Source of the DNA: Streptomyces sp. CNH099
GTDB lineage: Bacteria > Actinomycetota > Actinomycetes > Streptomycetales > Streptomycetaceae
Reading direction: 5' to 3'
DNA: 64,000 nucleotides
Assembly: GCA_000514715.1 (NCBI GenBank)
Contig: AZWL01000016.1
Location: 62,001 to 126,000, forward strand
Positions 17,501 through 25,126 of this stretch are shown piece after piece. The notes under the pieces were generated by a model. The model made no database searches. It saw only the letters and a program-made list of their open reading frames with translations, and had not been told where the DNA came from. Made by a program: the position numbers and the translations under genes. The stretch's first letter is position 1, and the number at the start of each line of letters is the position of its first letter.

Positions 17501-18227
17501 GCACGCGACGTACGCCCTCGGCACGTACGCGGAGATCACCGGCGACTACGCGCAGGCCGCCCGGCTGCACCGCGAGGGCCTGCGGATGGCCGAGGACCTG
17601 GGGCTGTGGTCGGAGGTGTCGGACAAGCTGTCGATGCTGGGCCGCATCGCCCTGCTCACCGGCGACGCCGAGCAGGCCGACGCCCTCCACGGCCGCGCCG
17701 CCCGGCTGGCCGCCGAGCAGGGGTACGTGGTGGGCGAGGAGTTCGCGGGCATCGGCCTGGCGATGGGCGCCCGGCGGCAGGGCCGGCTGGCGGAGGCGGA
17801 GGCGCACCTGCGCCGCTGGCTCGACTGGGACCGCAGGATCGAGTCGGCCGTGGGCACCGCGCTGATCCTCGCCGAGCTGGGCTTCGTCGCGGAACTGGCC
17901 GGCGACCCGGACGCGGCCCGCGCCCACCACCGCGAGGGCCTGGCCTTCGCCCGCCCCACCGGCGACCCCCGGGCCGTGGCCCTCGCCCTGGAGGGCCTGG
18001 CCGGCGCGGAGTCCCTCGCGGGCGACGCCGCCCTGGCCGCCCGCCGCCTCGGCCGGGCCGCCGCCCTCCGCGCCGCCGCCGGCGCTCCCCTCCCCCCGGC
18101 CGAACGCGCCGACACCGACCGCATCACCGCCCGCCTGCGCGCGAGGCTGGCCCCGGCGGACCTGGCGGCGGAGCTGGCGGCGGGCGAAGCGGCGGACGTG
18201 GCGGACCTGCTCGACGGGGAGGCGTGA
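14538..18227 (+). CDS. BTAD/NB-ARC/TPR transcriptional regulator (AfsR/SARP-like)
   Basis: 1229 residues. Order of domains: winged-helix DNA-binding domain (about 15-90, VKVRSLLADLLVHAGRAVPA), BTAD (about 95-245), NB-ARC STAND ATPase with Walker A TGPGGVGKTR (near 292-301) and Walker B LLVLDNCEH (near 397-405), an unusually long Ala/Pro/Gly/Thr linker of over 100 residues inside the ATPase module (about 450-570), winged-helix/ARC2 region with TLRAMLDWSWELL, and a C-terminal tetratricopeptide array (about 780-1215). Such proteins activate secondary-metabolite or transport genes upon ligand sensing. The divergent reductase-efflux operon is the likely target. Confidence 0.92.
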   Translation: MRFGVLGPLAVWTADGQAVRVPEVKVRSLLADLLVHAGRAVPADRLVDDLWGDAPPANPAGALQTRVSQLRRALEDAEPGARALVVSRPPGYLLDVAPEATDTGRFAALTAAARRADGPRERAALLADALALWRGEVLADFADEEFARAEIARLDELRLTALEEQAEARLDLGEHALLADELGDLVARHPLRERLRAAQLRALYRAGRQSEALASYGRLRAQLAEELGLDPGPQLVALHQAILEQDPALGPPEHQAAVRGNLPAAHGELIGRAEAVAAVRELLSAGRLVTLTGPGGVGKTRLALETARGLPGSFPDGVWLVELSALTPPRPGTAAPDGDPDGNRDGDRAPDADKAAEVVAAALGVRDETAGGGLLPGAGATAPAERLAEALRTKRALLVLDNCEHVVDAVAALCARLLAAAPGVRMLATGQEPLGVGGERLWPVAPLDVPPPVPDPAAPAAAGPGGTAATDPGDAAASGGPMTDRAPAGAGPRGTAADRPGALGTASPGAPGTGRPAGSGGAERPAAGPAPGSTAATGPARTTASATHLAGAAAPATDPAPRLDALRASGAVRLFAERAAAAAPGFTVDAANAAAVATVCRRLDGIPLALELAATRVRALGVHELAARLDDRFRLLSAGPRDAPARQRTLRAMLDWSWELLTAPEQAVLRRLSIHADGCTLRAAEAVCAGDGIAEDDVLGLLARLVDRSLVMTAPGDGVAPVRYHLLESVAAYGHERLCEAGESASVRRRHTAHYAALAAAAEPRLRGPDQRRWLLRLDAESANMRAALDDAVRTGAAVTALRLAGDLAWYWVLRGRLGEGRRFLTTALTAAPAPEQPEQSAPGSTAAEPPPPGPAEPPTPGLTAARTAARTWRAAMTLRLGEPLSPDALPVPRPAPPTALAELAAGARADAFLGLARLGLGPLPDGDDPLARAEEVFRALGDQWGTAAVSSTIARHAVLRGDLPALAEYGERSMALFAALGDRWGQLHATYALGTYAEITGDYAQAARLHREGLRMAEDLGLWSEVSDKLSMLGRIALLTGDAEQADALHGRAARLAAEQGYVVGEEFAGIGLAMGARRQGRLAEAEAHLRRWLDWDRRIESAVGTALILAELGFVAELAGDPDAARAHHREGLAFARPTGDPRAVALALEGLAGAESLAGDAALAARRLGRAAALRAAAGAPLPPAERADTDRITARLRARLAPADLAAELAAGEAADVADLLDGEA

Positions 18228-18262
18228 GCCACCGCCACCGTCTGCATGCGAAGACGACGGAG

Positions 18263-19369
18263 TCAGCCTGCCGACGTGCCCTCGGCGCCCATCGTCCAGT
18301 CCAGGCACCGGCGCTGGAAGGCCGCCTCCTCGCCGAGCCGCACCAGCTGCTCCATCCCGTACGCGCGCACCGGCCGCGCCAGACGCACCGGCCGGTGCTC
18401 CGCGCCGGCGAGGACGCCGTGGCGCAGCAGCGCGCTGAAGACCGCGGGCAGCACGTCCCCGGGCAGGCGCTCGTCGGCGCAGACCTCGGCCGCGTCCGGG
18501 AGGCGAAACGTTCCTGGAAAGACGCTGCACCGGGCCCAGAGCAGCTGTTCCGGGGGCGTGAGCAGGCGGTGCGTCCAGCGCAGCGAGGCCCGCAGCGAGC
18601 GCTGCCGGGCCGGCCGGCGGGGCTCCTCGACGGCCAGGTCGAGGGGGCCGGAAGGGCCGGAGATCCGCTCCAGCAGCCGGTCGGGGCGGAGCCGGGCGAG
18701 GTGGGAGGCGGCGATCCCGGCGGCCAGCGGCAGGCCCTCCAGCAGGGCGCAGACGGCGTGCAGGGCCTCGCGGTCGGCGGCGTCGGCGAAGGGGCCCCCG
18801 GGGGTCAGGCTCTCCAGCAGCGCCACGAAGTCGTCGGGCGCCAGCGGCTCCAGCCGCAGGGTCGCCCCGCGCGGACCCGGCCGCCGCCGCGCCCCGCCCG
18901 CGGCGGCGCCGGGCGACGGCGCGTCCGCGCCGCCGGGGCCGTCGAGTGCCGGTACGTCTGCGCCGCCGGGGGCGCCGGGGCCGCCCGGGCCGTCGTCCGG
19001 CGGCACCCGGCTCGTGGCCACCACCCGCAGCGCCGGCCGCTGCCGCAGCAGCACGTCGAGCCCGTCCGCCACCGCTCCGGCGACGTGTTCGCACGTGTCG
19101 ACGAGCAGCACCGCCGAGCGCCACCCGCCGTCGGGCAGCCGGCGCGCCGCCTCCGCCAGCCGCCGCCGCACGGCCGCCGCCCCGCGCACCTGCGCCAGGT
19201 CGACGCGCAGCACCTCCGGTCCGGAACGCCCGCGGCCGAGGCGGCCGATCGCCTCGGCCGCGAGCGCGCTCTTGCCCACCCCGCCGACGCCGGTCACCGT
19301 CACCAGCCGGGTGTCACGTAACAGTTCGCCGAGGCGTGCGGTGTCCGCCCGGCGTCCGATCAAGGTCAT
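18263..19369 (-). CDS. Orphan NB-ARC (STAND) ATPase without DNA-binding or TPR domains
   Basis: 368 residues, essentially only the NB-ARC core. Walker A is GVGGVGKS (27-34), Walker B is AVLLVDTCEHV (about 88-98), followed by a sensor segment RPALRVVATSRVPP, a Gly/Pro/Ala insertion, and the ARC2 winged-helix-like part with RQRSLRASLRWTHRLLTPPEQLLW. No helix-turn-helix and no C-terminal repeats remain before the stop. It is convergent with, and 35 bp from, the BTAD regulator, whose own NB-ARC it resembles. It may be a trimmed paralogue acting as a partner or decoy of that regulator, or a decaying regulator. Confidence 0.8.
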   Translation of the reverse strand: MTLIGRRADTARLGELLRDTRLVTVTGVGGVGKSALAAEAIGRLGRGRSGPEVLRVDLAQVRGAAAVRRRLAEAARRLPDGGWRSAVLLVDTCEHVAGAVADGLDVLLRQRPALRVVATSRVPPDDGPGGPGAPGGADVPALDGPGGADAPSPGAAAGGARRRPGPRGATLRLEPLAPDDFVALLESLTPGGPFADAADREALHAVCALLEGLPLAAGIAASHLARLRPDRLLERISGPSGPLDLAVEEPRRPARQRSLRASLRWTHRLLTPPEQLLWARCSVFPGTFRLPDAAEVCADERLPGDVLPAVFSALLRHGVLAGAEHRPVRLARPVRAYGMEQLVRLGEEAAFQRRCLDWTMGAEGTSAG

Positions 19370-19510
19370 CTGGCCGTGCCCATCGTCCAGGCCGTGTCTT
19401 CGCGTGGGTGCGGGTGTTCGTCTGTGCGTCTGTACGAGGAACAGCCTGCACGGCGGGACGGCCGCCGGGCATCGGTAGCCCGTGCGGTTCGGTATACGTA
19501 TCCGCGCCGC

Positions 19511-19550
19511 CCGGCCCCGCCCGCGTACCTACGTACACGGGCGGGGCCGG
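19511..19550 (-). terminator. Strong hairpin terminator of the aldehyde dehydrogenase gene
   Basis: CCGGCCCCGCCCG (19511-19523) pairs perfectly with CGGGCGGGGCCGG (19538-19550); inside the 14-nt loop GTAC can pair with GTAC. It begins 16 bp past the stop. Confidence 0.75.
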
Positions 19551-19566
19551 CGGGCGGGCGCCGCGC

Positions 19567-20997
19567 TCAGAGCGCGGTCATCACGTGCTTGATCCGGGTG
19601 TAGTCGTCGAACCCGTACGACGAGAGGTCCTTGCCGTAGCCGGACTTCTTGAAGCCGCCGTGCGGCATCTCGGCGACCAGCGGGATGTGGGTGTTGATCC
19701 ACACGCAGCCGAAGTCCAGCGCCTTCGACAGCCGCATCGCGCGGCCGTGGTCCTTGGTCCACACCGAGGAGGCCAGCGCGTACTGCACGCCGTTGGCGAA
19801 CGCGAGGGCCTGGTCCTCGTCGGCGAAGGACTGCACGGTGATGACCGGGCCGAAGACCTCGTTCTGGATGATCTCGTCGTCCTGCCGCAGCCCGGAGACG
19901 ACGGTCGCGGCGTAGTAGTAGCCCTTGTCGCCGACGCGCCGGCCGCCGGCCTCGACGCGCGCGTGCGCCGGAAGCCGGTCCACGAAGCCGGCGACCCGCT
20001 CCAGCTGCGCGGCGTTGTTGAGCGGCCCGTAGAGCGCGTCGGCCTCGCCCGGCCCGGTCCTGGTGTCGGCGGCGGCCTTGGCCAGGGCGGAGACGAACTC
20101 GTCGTGGACGGACTCGTGGACGAGGACGCGGGTGGCGGCGGTGCAGTCCTGGCCGGCGTTGAAGTAGCCGGCGACGGCGATGTCCTCGACGGCCTTGGGG
20201 ATGTCGGCGTCGTCGAAGACGATGACCGGCGCCTTGCCGCCCAGCTCCAGGTGCACCCGCTTGAGGTCCTTGGCCGCGCTGCCGGCGACCTCGGTGCCGG
20301 CCCGGACCGAGCCGGTGATGGAGGCCATGGCGGGGGTCGGGTGCTCGACCATGAGCCGGCCGGTGTCGCGGTCGCCGCAGACGACGTTGAAGACGCCCTT
20401 GGGCAGGATGCCGCCCATGATCTCGGCGAGCAGGACGGTGGCGGCGGGGGTGGTGTCGGCGGGCTTCAGCACCACGGTGTTGCCGGCGGCCAGCGCGGGG
20501 GCGAACTTCCAGATCGCCATCATCACCGGGTAGTTCCAGGGCGTGACCTGGGCGCAGACGCCGATGGGCTCGCGGCGTACGTACGAGGTGAGGCCGTCCA
20601 TGTACTCGCCGGCGGACTTGCCCTCCAGCATGCGGGCCGCGCCGGCGAAGAACCGGACCTGGTCCAGCATCATCGGCAGCTCTTCCTCGCGGGTGAGCTG
20701 CAGCGGCTTGCCGGTGTCCCGGCACTCGGTCTCCAGCAGCTCGTCCGCCCGGGCCTCCAGGGCGTCGGCGACCTTCAGCAGCGCCAGCTGCCGGGCGCCG
20801 GGGGTGGCGTCCCGCCAGCCGGGGAACGCGGCCGCCGCGGCCCGCACGGCGGCGTCGACGTCGGCGGCGCCGGACAGCGGCGCGGTCGCGTAGACCTCCT
20901 CGGTGGCCGGGTCGATCACGTCCATGGTCCGGCCATCGGCGGCGTCCCGGAACTCCCCGTTGATGTAGTTGCGCAGACGGCGCGGTTCGCTGGTCAC
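19567..20997 (-). CDS. Gamma-aminobutyraldehyde dehydrogenase
   Basis: 476-residue NAD(P)-dependent aldehyde dehydrogenase. Catalytic C285 lies in NAGQDCTAATR, general base E251 in HLELGGKAP, and the nucleotide fold includes TPWNYPVMMAIWKFAPALAAG and GSVRAGTEVAG. The N-terminal RNYINGEF and C-terminal FKKSGYGKDLSSYGFDDYT are typical of aminobutyraldehyde (PatD/PuuC-like) enzymes. It would oxidise 4-aminobutanal from putrescine to GABA, the substrate of GabT. The GTG start has GGAGG at 6-base spacing. It is divergent from the ABC pair across a 519-bp gap and is 12 kb from gabT, with unrelated genes between. Confidence 0.93.
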   Translation of the reverse strand: MTSEPRRLRNYINGEFRDAADGRTMDVIDPATEEVYATAPLSGAADVDAAVRAAAAAFPGWRDATPGARQLALLKVADALEARADELLETECRDTGKPLQLTREEELPMMLDQVRFFAGAARMLEGKSAGEYMDGLTSYVRREPIGVCAQVTPWNYPVMMAIWKFAPALAAGNTVVLKPADTTPAATVLLAEIMGGILPKGVFNVVCGDRDTGRLMVEHPTPAMASITGSVRAGTEVAGSAAKDLKRVHLELGGKAPVIVFDDADIPKAVEDIAVAGYFNAGQDCTAATRVLVHESVHDEFVSALAKAAADTRTGPGEADALYGPLNNAAQLERVAGFVDRLPAHARVEAGGRRVGDKGYYYAATVVSGLRQDDEIIQNEVFGPVITVQSFADEDQALAFANGVQYALASSVWTKDHGRAMRLSKALDFGCVWINTHIPLVAEMPHGGFKKSGYGKDLSSYGFDDYTRIKHVMTAL

Positions 20998-21352
20998 TGC
21001 GACCCTCCAGTTGTCGGTCCGCTGATGCGCCCCACCCTAACGGCGGGAGATTTGCCCGTCACGGGGCGCCCGGACAGGAAGACTTCCGTCACCGCCCTCG
21101 GCCCCGCGGACGCGGCGATCCCTCCGCCCGTACGAGATTGACAGCTCCGATATACGGGAACAAGCGAATCCGCCGCATGTACTCCATTCCGCCGCGGATC
21201 CAGTCGCCCCACCCTGCCGGGCGTCCGCGCCACCGAGGGCTTCGTGTATCCGGAGCTGCGCAAGCAGACCTGCGCGCGGGGGACCAGGTAGCCCCGCGCA
21301 CGGACGGCACACCGCCGCATCCGGCGCCGCCCCCGCGCAGGCCGCGTACGCC

Positions 21353-21386
21353 CCGGGCGGTCCGCCCGTACGAGCGGACCGCCCGG
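21353..21386. terminator. Terminator-like hairpin with no obvious upstream gene
   Basis: CCGGGCGGTCCGC (21353-21365) pairs perfectly with GCGGACCGCCCGG (21374-21386) around an 8-nt loop. It sits in a gene-free stretch, so it either ends an unrecognised transcript or acts as an operator. Confidence 0.45.
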
Positions 21387-21428
21387 CGTGCCGCCCGCCG
21401 CCTCGCCTGCGGCTGCGCCGCCCCTTCC

Positions 21429-21434
21429 TAGGGT
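21429..21434 (+). promoter_or_regulatory. Predicted -10 of the ABC ATPase gene
   Basis: TAGGGT gives a start near 21440 and a leader of about 75 nt. An in-frame GTG at 21439 lies almost at that start and would add 26 residues; the ATG at 21517 with AAAGAGG is preferred. Confidence 0.4.
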
Positions 21435-21477
21435 GCGAGTGACCGGATCCCCGCCGTCCTCGTTCCACCACCGTGGG

Positions 21478-21504
21478 ACCCAGGGGAGCCAGGGGACCCA
21501 GGGA
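21478..21504 (+). repeat. Three tandem 9-bp repeats before the ABC ATPase start
   Basis: ACCCAGGGG, AGCCAGGGG and ACCCAGGGA follow each other without gaps, ending next to the ribosome site. Each unit carries an AGGG core like a Shine-Dalgarno sequence. Confidence 0.6.
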
Positions 21505-21516
21505 AAGAGGTGTGCG

Positions 21517-22455
21517 ATGACCGCGGCGACCACTCGGACCGCCCCACCCGACAACGACGTGCTGTGGGCCCGTTCCCTGCACTACGCACACGGGGGCGGC
21601 ACCCCGGCGCTCGCCGGCGTCTCCCTCGGCGTCGCCCAGGGCGAGATCCTCGCCGTCACCGGCCCGCGCGGCAGCGGCAAGACGACGCTGCTGAAGTGCC
21701 TGTCCGGGCAGTTGCTGCCGCAGCAGGGCGAGGTGTGGTTCAACAGCGGCCCCGTGCACACCCTGTCCGCCGGTGCCCGCGAGCGGCTGCGCCGGGACCG
21801 CTTCGGCTGGATCGGCACCCGCCCCGAGCTGGTCCCCGAGCTGACCGCCTGGGAGAACGCCGCGCTGCCGCTGCTGCTGGCCGGCGAGACGCACCGGGTG
21901 GCCCGGCGCACGGCGGTGGAGTGGCTGGAGCGCCTCGACGCGGGCGACGTCGCGCGGCTGCGGCCGCCGGCGCTGCCGCAGGCGCAGCGCCAGCGCGTGG
22001 CCATCGCCCGGGCCCTGGTCGCCGGGCCCGACGTGGTCTTCGCCGACGAGCCGACGGCGCCGCTGCGGCGCGCGGAGGGCGCGCAGGCGCTGCGTACGCT
22101 CGTCGCGGCGGCCCGGTCGCACGGCATGAGCGTCGTGCTCACCGGGCCGGAGGGCGACGCCGCCGTCGCGGAGTCCGCGGACCGCACGTTCGCGCTCGTC
22201 GACGGGCGCCGGGCGGGCGGCGGGCGGCCGGGCGCGGCGGCGGTGCCGGGGTACGGCGACGGGGCTGGTGCGGACGCGGGGCCCGGCGCACCGGCGGGGG
22301 CGGCGGATCCGGCGCGGACCGCGGGGCCGCCCGGGGCGATCGGGAGCGCGGGGGGTGCGGGCGGCGCGGGTGCGGGCGGCGCCGGGGCGGCGGGACCGGC
22401 GGCGGCCGCGGAGAACTCGGCGAACTCGGAGGACTCGTGCTCAGTCTCCGCCTAG
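21517..22455 (+). CDS. ABC transporter ATP-binding protein
   Basis: 312 residues. Walker A is TGPRGSGKTTLL (about 49-60) and Walker B VVFADEPTAPL. The signature loop is degenerate: where LSGGQ is expected the sequence reads LPQAQRQRVAIARAL. The last 85 residues are a Gly/Ala-rich tail that is unlikely to be folded. The stop overlaps the downstream permease gene by 19 bp, so the two form a pair of the FtsX/LolD-like exporter type. Substrate unknown. Confidence 0.88.
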   Translation: MTAATTRTAPPDNDVLWARSLHYAHGGGTPALAGVSLGVAQGEILAVTGPRGSGKTTLLKCLSGQLLPQQGEVWFNSGPVHTLSAGARERLRRDRFGWIGTRPELVPELTAWENAALPLLLAGETHRVARRTAVEWLERLDAGDVARLRPPALPQAQRQRVAIARALVAGPDVVFADEPTAPLRRAEGAQALRTLVAAARSHGMSVVLTGPEGDAAVAESADRTFALVDGRRAGGGRPGAAAVPGYGDGAGADAGPGAPAGAADPARTAGPPGAIGSAGGAGGAGAGGAGAAGPAAAAENSANSEDSCSVSA

Positions 22456-23669
22456 CCCGCGGCTCCCACCCCCTCGTCCTGCTGCGCCGGCTGCTCGTCG
22501 CGTGCGCCTCCGCCGGCGTCGGCTTCCTGCTGCTCGCCGCCCTCGGCCACGCCTCGCCGGAGCAGCTGGCGTGGTGCACGGTGCCGCTGGCGGCCACCGT
22601 CCACTTCGCGGTCGCCGTGGCCCGTACCGACCCGCACGCCAAGCCGTCGCCGGGGCTCTCCGCGGCCGGCTTCGGGCCGGCCGCGGCGCCGGCGGTCGCC
22701 GCGGTGACCACCGCGGCGTCGTGCCTGCTGGGCAGCGGCGTGGCGCTGCTGTTCTTCCTGCACCTGCGCGGCGAGCTGTCGGAGCTGCCGTTCGCCGGCG
22801 CCGCCGCCGCGCTGCTCGGCGCCGGCGGCCCCGTGCCGGTCGTCGGCGCGCTCACGCTGCTCTGCTGTGTGCCGGCGCTGGCCGCGGCGGCGAGCGCGGC
22901 GGCCGTGCGCCCGCGGCGTACGGCGCCCGGGTCCGCCGCCGCGGCGGCGCGGCTGCGGGCCCGGCGCGAGGCGGAAGCCGAGCGCGGTGCCGCCGGTGCG
23001 GCGCCGGACGCGCCGCGGCCGGCCGGCGCCGCCGGGGACGACCCGCCGGTCCCCGCGGACCTGCCGTGGGGCACCGCGCTGGCGACGACGGGCCTGGCCC
23101 TGGGCGCGTACGCGGGCAACGTCACCGGTGCCGGCGACGGCGCCGCGCTGAAGCTGCCGCTGCCCGGCGGTTCCGGCGACGCGGCGCCCGCGGTGGTGGC
23201 GGGCTGGGCGCTGATCGCCGCAGGGCTGGTCCTCGCCGGCCCCGGTGTGGTGCACCTGTGCGGCCGGCTGCTCTGCGCGCTGCGCCCGGGTGCGCTGCGG
23301 CTGCTCGCCGGCCGGGTGCTGCAGCAGGAGGCGCGGCGCGTGGGCCGCCCGCTGGGCGCGCTGTGCGCGGTGGCGACGGGCGGGGTGCTGTGCACGCTGG
23401 TGTGGCCGGACGGCGACGGGGCCCGCTCGCTGGGCCCGCTGACGGTGCTGGGCGCGGCGCTGGTGGCGGGCTGCGCGGTGGCGACGGTGTGGCTGGCGGC
23501 GCTGGAGTCAAGGCGGGCCCGGGCGCACACGACGACGGCGCTCCTGCGCCTGGGCGCCTCCCCCCGCCTGCTGCGCCGCGCGGCCCTGCTGCGTACGGCG
23601 GCGCTGCTGGCGGTCTTCGCCCCGCTGGCCGCGACGCTGGGCGAACTGGCGTCGCTGCCGCTGCGCTGA
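22437..23669 (+). CDS. ABC transporter permease (FtsX-like membrane protein)
   Basis: 410 residues with about eight hydrophobic segments. A charged cytoplasmic stretch rich in Arg/Ala/Glu lies in the middle (about 160-205). The C-terminal part (RARAHTTTALLRLGASPRLLRRAALLRTAAL) resembles the coupling region of FtsX-type permeases. The GTG start is inside the ATPase gene, with GGAGG 5 bases before it, giving tight translational coupling. Family assignment rests on topology and context, so it is moderate. Confidence 0.75.
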   Translation: MLSLRLARGSHPLVLLRRLLVACASAGVGFLLLAALGHASPEQLAWCTVPLAATVHFAVAVARTDPHAKPSPGLSAAGFGPAAAPAVAAVTTAASCLLGSGVALLFFLHLRGELSELPFAGAAAALLGAGGPVPVVGALTLLCCVPALAAAASAAAVRPRRTAPGSAAAAARLRARREAEAERGAAGAAPDAPRPAGAAGDDPPVPADLPWGTALATTGLALGAYAGNVTGAGDGAALKLPLPGGSGDAAPAVVAGWALIAAGLVLAGPGVVHLCGRLLCALRPGALRLLAGRVLQQEARRVGRPLGALCAVATGGVLCTLVWPDGDGARSLGPLTVLGAALVAGCAVATVWLAALESRRARAHTTTALLRLGASPRLLRRAALLRTAALLAVFAPLAATLGELASLPLR

Positions 23670-23673
23670 AGCC

Positions 23674-23697
23674 GGACGGGCGCGCAGGCGGCCGTCC
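23674..23697 (+). terminator. Hairpin after the permease gene
   Basis: GGACGGGCGC and GCGGCCGTCC pair at 9 of 10 positions around GCAG, 5 bp past the stop. Confidence 0.5.
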
Positions 23698-23830
23698 CTC
23701 CGGTACGTGAGCCGCCCCCGGCCCGTACGCCATGCCCGGACCGCCCTGCCGGACCGGGAAGCGCCCAGAGCTGAGGCGCCGCGCGCCCGCCGCGGCTCCG
23801 CCGCCGGCCGGTGCCCCGGCGCACCCGTGC

Positions 23831-23850
23831 CCTCCCCCGCGCGGGGGAGG
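23831..23850. promoter_or_regulatory. 20-bp perfect palindrome
   Basis: CCTCCCCCGCGCGGGGGAGG is its own reverse complement. It lies about 70 bp upstream of the promoter of the serine-hydrolase lipoprotein gene. Terminator or operator cannot be decided. Confidence 0.4.
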
Positions 23851-23892
23851 CCCCCTCCCCCGGCCGGCCACCCGTGGTTCGCTCGGCCGCGT

Positions 23893-23923
23893 GACGACCC
23901 GGCGGGGGTCGTCTGCCTAGCCT
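23893..23923 (+). promoter_or_regulatory. Leaderless promoter with overlapping inverted repeat
   Basis: GACGACCC (23893-23900) and GGGTCGTC (23906-23913) form a perfect 8-bp inverted repeat across the expected -35/spacer. TAGCCT (23918-23923) is the -10, followed by 6 bases and ATG at 23930. A repressor bound to the repeat would block RNA polymerase. Confidence 0.45.
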
Positions 23924-23929
23924 CCCGGC

Positions 23930-25117
23930 ATGACGACGTACGGAGACATCCCCGGCCACCGCGTGCTCGCCGCACTCGTGGGGCTGCTGGTGCTGCTCGC
24001 GGCCGCGTGCGGTGAGGGGCGCGAGCGGGACGTGGGGGAGGACGGCGGCGGCTCCGGTGGGGCGGCCGCGCAGGGGCGGGCCGGCGGGCCGGCCGCCGGG
24101 GGCGCCGTGGAGGAGTACCTCGACCGGGTCTGGCCCGACGGCGCCCCCGGCACCGTCGTCGCCGCCCGCGGCGGCGCGCGGGTGGCCTGCTCGGGCCGCG
24201 GCCTGGCCGACCCGGAGGGGGGCACGCGCGCCGGGTGCGGCACCGTGTACGACATCGCGTCGATGACCAAGCAGTTCACCGCCGCCGCGATCGTGAAGCT
24301 GCAGACCGAGGGCCGGCTCGACGTCGCCGACCCCCTCGCCCGGTACGTCGACGGGGTGCCCGCGGACAAGCGCGGCATCACCCTGCACCACCTGCTCACC
24401 CACACCGCCGGCCTGCCCGAATCCCTCGGCGACGACTACGACCCCGTCTCCCGCGCCGAGCTGGTCTCCGGCGCCCTCTCCGCCCCGCTGCGGTCGCGGC
24501 CCGGTGAGACCTACGCGTACTCCAACACCGGCTACAGCCTGCTCGCCGCGGTCGTGGAGGAGGCGTCCGGCACCGGCTACGAGAGGTACCTGGCCGACCG
24601 CCTCTTCCGCCCCGCCGGCATGACCGACACCGGCTACGTCCTGCCCCGCTGGGACCGCGGCCGCATCGCCGTCGAGTACGACCGCGCCGGTCGCCCGCAG
24701 GGCACCCCGCTGGACCACCCCTGGGCCGCGGACGGCCCGTACTGGAACCTCCGGGGCAACGGCGGCATGCTCTCCACCGCCCGCGACATGCTCCGCTGGC
24801 ACCGCGCCCTCCTCGGCGACCGCGTCCTCGGCGGCGCGGCGAAGTCCCTGCTGTTCACGCGGTACGTCTCCGAAGGCGAAGACGGCGGCTCCTTCTACGG
24901 CTACGGCTGGAGCCTGCTCGACCTCGACGGCGCCCCCGTCGCCACCCACGACGGCGGCAACGACTGGTCCGCCGGCCGCGTCGCGCGCTTCCTGGACGAC
25001 GGCACGCTGGTGTTCTGGATCAGCAGCGGCGCCGTGCGCGCCGGGCGGTGGGACCTGCCGGCCATGGACCGGGAGTTGACGACCGGAATCGCCGAACGGG
25101 TGCGCGCCCGCCCGTAG
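23930..25117 (+). CDS. Serine-hydrolase lipoprotein (class C beta-lactamase fold)
   Basis: 395 residues. The signal peptide ends in a lipobox LLAAAC with the lipidated cysteine at 27; a flexible Gly/Ala linker follows to about residue 60. The catalytic motifs of the family are complete: SxxK as S111-M-T-K114, YxN as Y197-S-N199, and H340-D-G-G in place of KTG. These enzymes are D-alanyl-D-alanine carboxypeptidases, esterases or beta-lactamases; HDG rather than KTG suggests a peptidase or esterase more than an antibiotic lactamase. The mRNA is probably leaderless. The LOG-family gene follows with its own promoter. Confidence 0.88.
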   Translation: MTTYGDIPGHRVLAALVGLLVLLAAACGEGRERDVGEDGGGSGGAAAQGRAGGPAAGGAVEEYLDRVWPDGAPGTVVAARGGARVACSGRGLADPEGGTRAGCGTVYDIASMTKQFTAAAIVKLQTEGRLDVADPLARYVDGVPADKRGITLHHLLTHTAGLPESLGDDYDPVSRAELVSGALSAPLRSRPGETYAYSNTGYSLLAAVVEEASGTGYERYLADRLFRPAGMTDTGYVLPRWDRGRIAVEYDRAGRPQGTPLDHPWAADGPYWNLRGNGGMLSTARDMLRWHRALLGDRVLGGAAKSLLFTRYVSEGEDGGSFYGYGWSLLDLDGAPVATHDGGNDWSAGRVARFLDDGTLVFWISSGAVRAGRWDLPAMDRELTTGIAERVRARP

Positions 25118-25120
25118 GGT
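25115..25120 (+). promoter_or_regulatory. Predicted -10 of a leaderless promoter overlapping a stop codon
   Basis: TAGGGT begins with the TAG stop of the lipoprotein gene and stands 6 bases before the ATG at 25127. No ribosome site is present. Confidence 0.45.
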
Positions 25121-25126
25121 GGGCGC

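Larger units (their letters stand above)
20998..21516. other. 519-bp divergent intergenic region
   Basis: Lies between the aldehyde dehydrogenase and ABC-transporter starts. It holds a lower-GC patch around 21135-21185, a 13-bp-stem hairpin (21353-21386), a -10 for the ABC gene (21429-21434) and tandem 9-bp repeats (21478-21504). I found no convincing protein-coding frame: an unstarted plus-strand frame ends at the TAG near 21292, and short minus-strand frames use poor codons. A small RNA gene is possible. Confidence 0.5.

Noticed and set aside
21089..21431. Short frames in the 519-bp gap (73 codons minus, 97 codons plus)
   Set aside because: No ribosome site, codon use with many A/T third positions, and no recognisable motif.
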